Shown here: positions 7,833 through 10,748 of the stretch, piece after piece | Layout of the letters: each line of letters opens with the position of its first letter | Numbering within the stretch: the first letter of the stretch is position 1 | Assembly (NCBI GenBank): GCA_026387135.1 | Contig: JAPLMH010000036.1 | Coordinates: forward strand, 1 to 10,748 | DNA: 10,748 nt | Direction of reading: 5' to 3' | From: Candidatus Omnitrophota bacterium | Lineage (GTDB): Bacteria; Omnitrophota; Gorgyraeia; 2-01-FULL-45-10 | Notes under the pieces: model-generated | What the model was told of the DNA's origin: nothing | The model's input: the letters and a program-made list of their open reading frames with translations, nothing else | Databases searched by the model: none | Program-made: the position numbers and the translations under genes

Positions 7833-7845
7833 TTGTCGTTGACAA
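7833..7845. promoter_or_regulatory. Operator-like inverted repeat overlapping the -35 box
   Basis: TTGTC-GTT-GACAA is a perfect 5+3+5 inverted repeat, and its right part includes the TTGACA -35 hexamer. A protein bound here would compete with RNA polymerase, a classical repressor arrangement. The ROK-type regulator encoded at 8624 in the same operon is the natural candidate, which would make this autoregulation. The link to that regulator is inferred; the symmetry is seen directly. Confidence 0.45.
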
Positions 7846-7867
7846 CAGTTTAGCCATCTGATAGACT
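7839..7867 (+). promoter_or_regulatory. Sigma-70-type promoter of the membrane protein/ROK/HtpX operon
   Basis: TTGACA (7839-7844) matches the -35 consensus exactly. A 17-base spacer leads to TAGACT (7862-7867), which matches four of six -10 positions including the key first T, second A and last T. A start site about seven bases downstream falls at roughly 7874-7875, on the ATG itself. With no Shine-Dalgarno before that ATG, a leaderless or nearly leaderless mRNA is implied. Confidence 0.6.
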
Positions 7868-7874
7868 TTTAATT

Positions 7875-8633
7875 ATGACGAAAACTTCGGGCACCCTGGA
7901 CGAGATGATCCATAAGGACAGGTCGTGGGGTACATTAGAAAAAGAACTGGCCAAGACATATCTGAAGGCACCGGGCAAGTCCGGCAAGAAGAAACCGTCA
8001 TCATTTCTTACGAAAATACCATGGGTTGTGGCGGCCATAGCTTTGTGCGCCGCTTTGACCGCATTCCTGTTAAGCAGCAATATAGACATAAAGATAAGGG
8101 TGGCAAGCGGAGCGGCATTTATTGACAAGGAGAATCCTGCCAATGTTATGCCGGAAAAGGGCGTCTTCCTTGTGAAGGGCGCCGAGCCGAACAAGACCTT
8201 TATAAAGAACGCATTCTTATTCGGCGATGCCCGCCCGTCGAGCAAGGTCACGGCCGAAGAGATAAGGCTCTCAAGCGGCGCCGGACAGGGCTGGGCCGAC
8301 TACAAGATAGAGTTCAACAGGCCCGTAAACTTAAGCGGGCTGAATATAAGGTACACCGCGAAGGGGGAGATGGGCGGCGAGCGGCTCATCCTTATGATCC
8401 TTGATTCAGACGGCAGGGCTTTCAGGGTAGAGAACGATGTATCGTCGAAGCTCGAGAGAAGTTGGAACGTATATACGATAAATCCCGCGCCCATAAGGAA
8501 TGCGGTGGACCTTACGGGGGTCTCGGCGATCAAGTTTGAATTCGGCAATGTCACTGCGGGTAATTCTCCGAAGTCGATCATATATCTAAAGGATATCATG
8601 GTAGTGAAGAACAGAAGGTTAAAATGGCTATAA
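7875..8633 (+). CDS. Single-pass membrane protein with carbohydrate-binding-like beta-sandwich
   Basis: The protein has 252 residues. Residues 1-48 are hydrophilic and lysine-rich (GKSGKKK at 34-40), 49-68 form one hydrophobic helix, and the rest is likely outside the membrane. The positive charge before the helix supports an N-in orientation. Residues about 115-248 have the strand pattern of galactose-binding-like or CBM-type jelly rolls: a start like ...WADYKIEF (140-147), a central GGERLILMILDSDGRAF (167-183) and a closing SIIYLKDIMVV (234-244), equivalent to the tIYIDDI ending of such modules. No catalytic residues are evident, so sugar or glycan binding in the envelope is the best guess. 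The ATG at 7875 has no Shine-Dalgarno but matches the predicted transcription start; Met11 at 7905 is an alternative start. The gene overlaps the ROK regulator gene by 10 bases, which suggests coupled translation. I do not recognise a named family. Confidence 0.7.
   Translation: MTKTSGTLDEMIHKDRSWGTLEKELAKTYLKAPGKSGKKKPSSFLTKIPWVVAAIALCAALTAFLLSSNIDIKIRVASGAAFIDKENPANVMPEKGVFLVKGAEPNKTFIKNAFLFGDARPSSKVTAEEIRLSSGAGQGWADYKIEFNRPVNLSGLNIRYTAKGEMGGERLILMILDSDGRAFRVENDVSSKLERSWNVYTINPAPIRNAVDLTGVSAIKFEFGNVTAGNSPKSIIYLKDIMVVKNRRLKWL
8613..8618 (+). promoter_or_regulatory. Ribosome binding site of the ROK regulator gene, inside the preceding gene
   Basis: AGAAGG lies five bases before the ATG at 8624 and within the last codons of the membrane-protein gene. 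It fixes the regulator start and shows that the 10-base overlap is real. Confidence 0.6.
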
Positions 8634-9853
8634 AAAAAGAGGGCATCTTTACCTATCACGCTTCACAGGACAGGCAGCGTAAGAACCTCGCGATCCTCGA
8701 GCTGATCAGAAAAAAAGGGCCTATCTCCAGGGCCGACATATCCAGGACGCTCGGCTTAAATATAGTCAGCGTCTCGAACTATCTCGATTTTTATATCAAT
8801 AAAAAGATCGTGCTTGAGGTCGGCTATGATGTTTCGAGCGGGGGCAGAAGGCCGGAACTGTTGGAGCTCAACGCAAAGAGCGCCTATATAGTTGGCATCG
8901 ATGTCGGCCCGGAAAGCATAAAGGCGGTCGTTGCCGATCTGCAGGTAAATGTGGTATCGAGCGCTTATGCGCCCCGGCCGATGGCGAATGTGGAAGACCT
9001 CCACCCGCACATAGTAAAGGTCATCGAGGAAGCTATAGAGAAGAGCAAGATCGTTAAAGGCCTGATAAAGAATATAGGCATAGGGATATCGGGCATCATA
9101 GATTACGTCGCGGGGACTATCCACGATACGGATCCGGTGAGGGGAAGGTCCAAGACGAGCATACTGAAGTTCTGCAAGGCGCTGGAACAGAAGTTTTACA
9201 TGCCTGTATATATAGGTAATGACGCGTCATGCGCGGCGTTCGGAGAGAAGACCTTGAACCATACCGCGGATGTAGAGAATATGCTTTATGTGTATTCCGA
9301 CGTCGGCTTAGGGATCATCATGCAGGATGACGTCTATTGCGGATCGAGCGGCTGCGCCGGAGAGATACAGCTGGTATTTTCCGGACTTCAAAAGGATGAG
9401 AAGAACAGCATGCGGGAATATACCCACATGAGGCCCTGGGGTGTGGACCTGGGCGTGGTCATGGAAGCAATGAGGGCCATAGACAAGGGCGTTCCGACCG
9501 AGATCCTGAATATGGTCGGCGGCGACGTTACCAAGCTCACGAAAGAGGTCATCATAGCCGCCGCGAAGAAGAGGGATAAGCTCGCGGTGGAGCTTGTGTC
9601 GAATGCCGCCAGGAATCTCGGCGTCAGGGTGGCCTATTTAGTTAATATATTCAATCCGGACATAGTGGTCATTGGCGGCGGAGTCGAGAAGTCCGGAGAG
9701 GTCTTCATGGACGCGATAAAAGAGACGGTGAAGAAGTTCGCCTTTGAAGAGCCTGCCAGCGTTGTCAAGATAGTCCCGACGTTATTAGAGGACAATTCGG
9801 TTGTGCTTGGCGCGGCGGCGCTCGCGGCCAGAGAAATATTCATCGAAGCATAA
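8624..9853 (+). CDS. ROK-family transcriptional regulator (NagC/XylR-type)
   Basis: The protein has 409 residues, the usual length for ROK regulators. Residues about 18-66 form a winged helix-turn-helix (ILELIRKKGPISRADISRTL at 24-43) followed by the typical wing SGGRRPELLELN (72-83). The remainder is the ROK actin-like sugar-kinase fold: GIDVGPESIKAVVADL (91-106), GIGISG (152-157), IGNDASCAAFGE (198-208), GCAGEI (243-248), NPDIVVIGGGV (344-354) and a C-terminal SVVLGAAALA (392-401). N199, D200 and E247 match sugar-contacting residues of the family, so a sugar or sugar-phosphate effector is plausible. The zinc motif normally built from GEIGH and CxCGxxGCxE is missing: Gln249 replaces His and there is no Cys cluster. 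The second phosphate loop is also degenerate (SDVGLG), which argues for a regulator without kinase activity. Family members usually repress sugar genes until an effector binds; likely targets are its own promoter and the phosphorylase operon upstream. Confidence 0.9.
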   Translation: MAIKKEGIFTYHASQDRQRKNLAILELIRKKGPISRADISRTLGLNIVSVSNYLDFYINKKIVLEVGYDVSSGGRRPELLELNAKSAYIVGIDVGPESIKAVVADLQVNVVSSAYAPRPMANVEDLHPHIVKVIEEAIEKSKIVKGLIKNIGIGISGIIDYVAGTIHDTDPVRGRSKTSILKFCKALEQKFYMPVYIGNDASCAAFGEKTLNHTADVENMLYVYSDVGLGIIMQDDVYCGSSGCAGEIQLVFSGLQKDEKNSMREYTHMRPWGVDLGVVMEAMRAIDKGVPTEILNMVGGDVTKLTKEVIIAAAKKRDKLAVELVSNAARNLGVRVAYLVNIFNPDIVVIGGGVEKSGEVFMDAIKETVKKFAFEEPASVVKIVPTLLEDNSVVLGAAALAAREIFIEA

Positions 9854-9858
9854 ACAAA

Positions 9859-9864
9859 AAGGAG
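9859..9864 (+). promoter_or_regulatory. Ribosome binding site of the HtpX-like gene
   Basis: AAGGAG sits nine bases before the ATG at 9874 in the 20-base gap after the ROK gene. It is the strongest Shine-Dalgarno in the window and supports this start. Confidence 0.75.
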
Positions 9865-9873
9865 TCAGGACAG

Positions 9874-10748
9874 ATGTGGTCTCTGAAACTCAGGATGTAC
9901 ATACTGATGGCGGTCCTATTCGCGATCGTCTATGCCGTAGTATCGATGGTAAGTTATCATCTGGGCATAACAAATTTCTATTTCTACCTGGTATTATCTT
10001 TTGTGATAATGCTGGTCCAGTATATGCTGGGGCCGAAGATCGTAGAGTGGTCGATGGGCGTGCATTACATAAAGGAGAGCGAATATCCGGAGCTCTACCA
10101 GGCGGTGCGGTCTCTCTCCGTAATGGCCAAGATCCCGATGCCAAGGGTAGGCATCTCGGATCTGGCGATACCCAACGCGTTCGCTTTCGGCAGGTCGATC
10201 AGGGACGGCAGGATCTGTGTAACGCGCGGCATAATGGGACTGCTCAGCAAGGAAGAGCTGCGCGCCGTATTGGGCCATGAGATGAGCCATATAAAGAACA
10301 GGGATGTCTTGACGATAACGATCCTCTCCGTCATACCTATGATACTCTACCGCATCGCGTGGCAATTCCTCTTCTTCGGGAACAGGCGCGATAGAGAGCA
10401 GGGTTCGAGCGCCATGCTGGTAGGGTTGGTAGCCTTTCTCTTCTATTTTGTGACGAACCTTCTCGTCCTGTACGCATCCAGAATAAGAGAGTACTTTGCA
10501 GACAGGGGGTCGGTCGATTTAGGTAATAATCCGGCTCTACTTGCGTCCGCATTGTATAAGCTTGTATACGGATCCGCCAGGATGCCCAAAGAGGAGCTTA
10601 AAACCGCAGAGGGCATGAAGGCTTTCTTCGTTAATGATCCGTCAAGGGCGCTCAATGAATTGAAGGACTTAAGGGAGCTCGACCTCGACAGGTCCGGCAC
10701 GATATCTTCTCAAGAGTTGGACGCTCTCAGAAACAAGAATATCAAGCT
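9874..10748 (+). CDS. htpX: HtpX-like M48 membrane zinc metalloprotease with EF-hand loop (3' end cut by window)
   Basis: At least 291 codons run open to the right edge without a stop. Two hydrophobic helices (about 8-28 and 34-53) precede the catalytic domain, and two more (about 155-172 and 186-206) follow the active site, the HtpX topology. The zinc site is complete: HEMSH (H135, E136, H139) and the downstream REYFADR, whose E206 is the third ligand with D210. IPNAFAFGRS (110-119) is the usual substrate-cleft segment. HtpX degrades misfolded or damaged membrane proteins at the cytoplasmic face of the inner membrane. Residues 270-281 read DLDRSGTISSQE, which fits the 12-residue EF-hand calcium loop at positions 1, 3, 5, 6, 7, 9 and 12. 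E. coli HtpX is about 293 residues, and this protein continues beyond that point, so the C-terminal region is an extension. The gene follows the ROK regulator by 20 bases and probably shares its transcript. A functional link to the sugar genes is not evident. Confidence 0.92.
   Translation, partial: MWSLKLRMYILMAVLFAIVYAVVSMVSYHLGITNFYFYLVLSFVIMLVQYMLGPKIVEWSMGVHYIKESEYPELYQAVRSLSVMAKIPMPRVGISDLAIPNAFAFGRSIRDGRICVTRGIMGLLSKEELRAVLGHEMSHIKNRDVLTITILSVIPMILYRIAWQFLFFGNRRDREQGSSAMLVGLVAFLFYFVTNLLVLYASRIREYFADRGSVDLGNNPALLASALYKLVYGSARMPKEELKTAEGMKAFFVNDPSRALNELKDLRELDLDRSGTISSQELDALRNKNIK

Larger units (their letters stand above)
7789..7874. promoter_or_regulatory. Intergenic control region between the phosphorylase operon and the ROK/HtpX operon
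   Basis: This 86-base AT-rich gap is the longest gap between genes in the window and the only place where a new transcript clearly could start. It contains two inverted repeats (7810-7824 and 7833-7845, centres 22 bases or about two helical turns apart) and a sigma-70-like promoter. I see no GC-rich hairpin followed by a T-run, so read-through from the upstream operon is possible. Confidence 0.6.

Noticed and set aside
9801..10280. Plus-strand open frame of 159 codons across the ROK/HtpX boundary
   Set aside because: It is out of frame with both the ROK C-terminus and the HtpX catalytic motifs, and its composition (Arg/Gly/Asp-rich) is typical of a shadow frame.

Overview
This is a gene-dense stretch with every gene on the + strand: five complete genes and a sixth cut by the right edge. 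GC content looks middling, and AUA (Ile) and AGG (Arg) codons are very common in all six genes, so nothing looks recently imported. That codon habit, large cytoplasmic GH94-type proteins and an HtpX protease with an EF-hand-like tail would suit an uncultivated bacterium such as a candidate Omnitrophota or a related lineage. This is an impression, not a phylogenetic result.

Left block (77-7788). Three closely packed genes (gaps of 4 and 10 bases) form a probable carbohydrate operon. The first encodes an unusual fusion: a cytoplasmic PilZ (c-di-GMP receptor) domain with both binding motifs intact, one transmembrane helix, a long coiled coil, and a C-terminal helical domain that looks like an (alpha/alpha) toroid glycosidase or lyase. 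The second and third are large, distantly related GH94-type glycoside phosphorylases without signal peptides. The second resembles the 1,2-beta-oligoglucan phosphorylase type. The third has the classical GH94 motifs but no assignable substrate. Together they suggest turnover of a beta-glucan, possibly beta-1,2-linked, to sugar 1-phosphate, with c-di-GMP sensed at the membrane.

Middle (7789-7874). An 86-base gap holds two short inverted repeats and a promoter with a perfect -35 box (TTGACA, 17-base spacer, TAGACT). The promoter sits so close to the next start codon that the mRNA is probably leaderless or nearly so.

Right block (7875-10748). A single-pass membrane protein with a carbohydrate-binding-like beta-sandwich overlaps by 10 bases a ROK-family transcriptional regulator (winged helix plus a degenerate sugar-kinase fold). 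A membrane zinc metalloprotease of the HtpX/M48 type follows 20 bases later. Its last visible residues contain a textbook EF-hand calcium loop before the window ends. The ROK protein is the obvious candidate regulator of one or both blocks.

No rRNA, tRNA, CRISPR array, insertion sequence or convincing Rho-independent terminator was seen. The most notable possibility is the c-di-GMP-sensing membrane enzyme encoded with two cytoplasmic phosphorylases.
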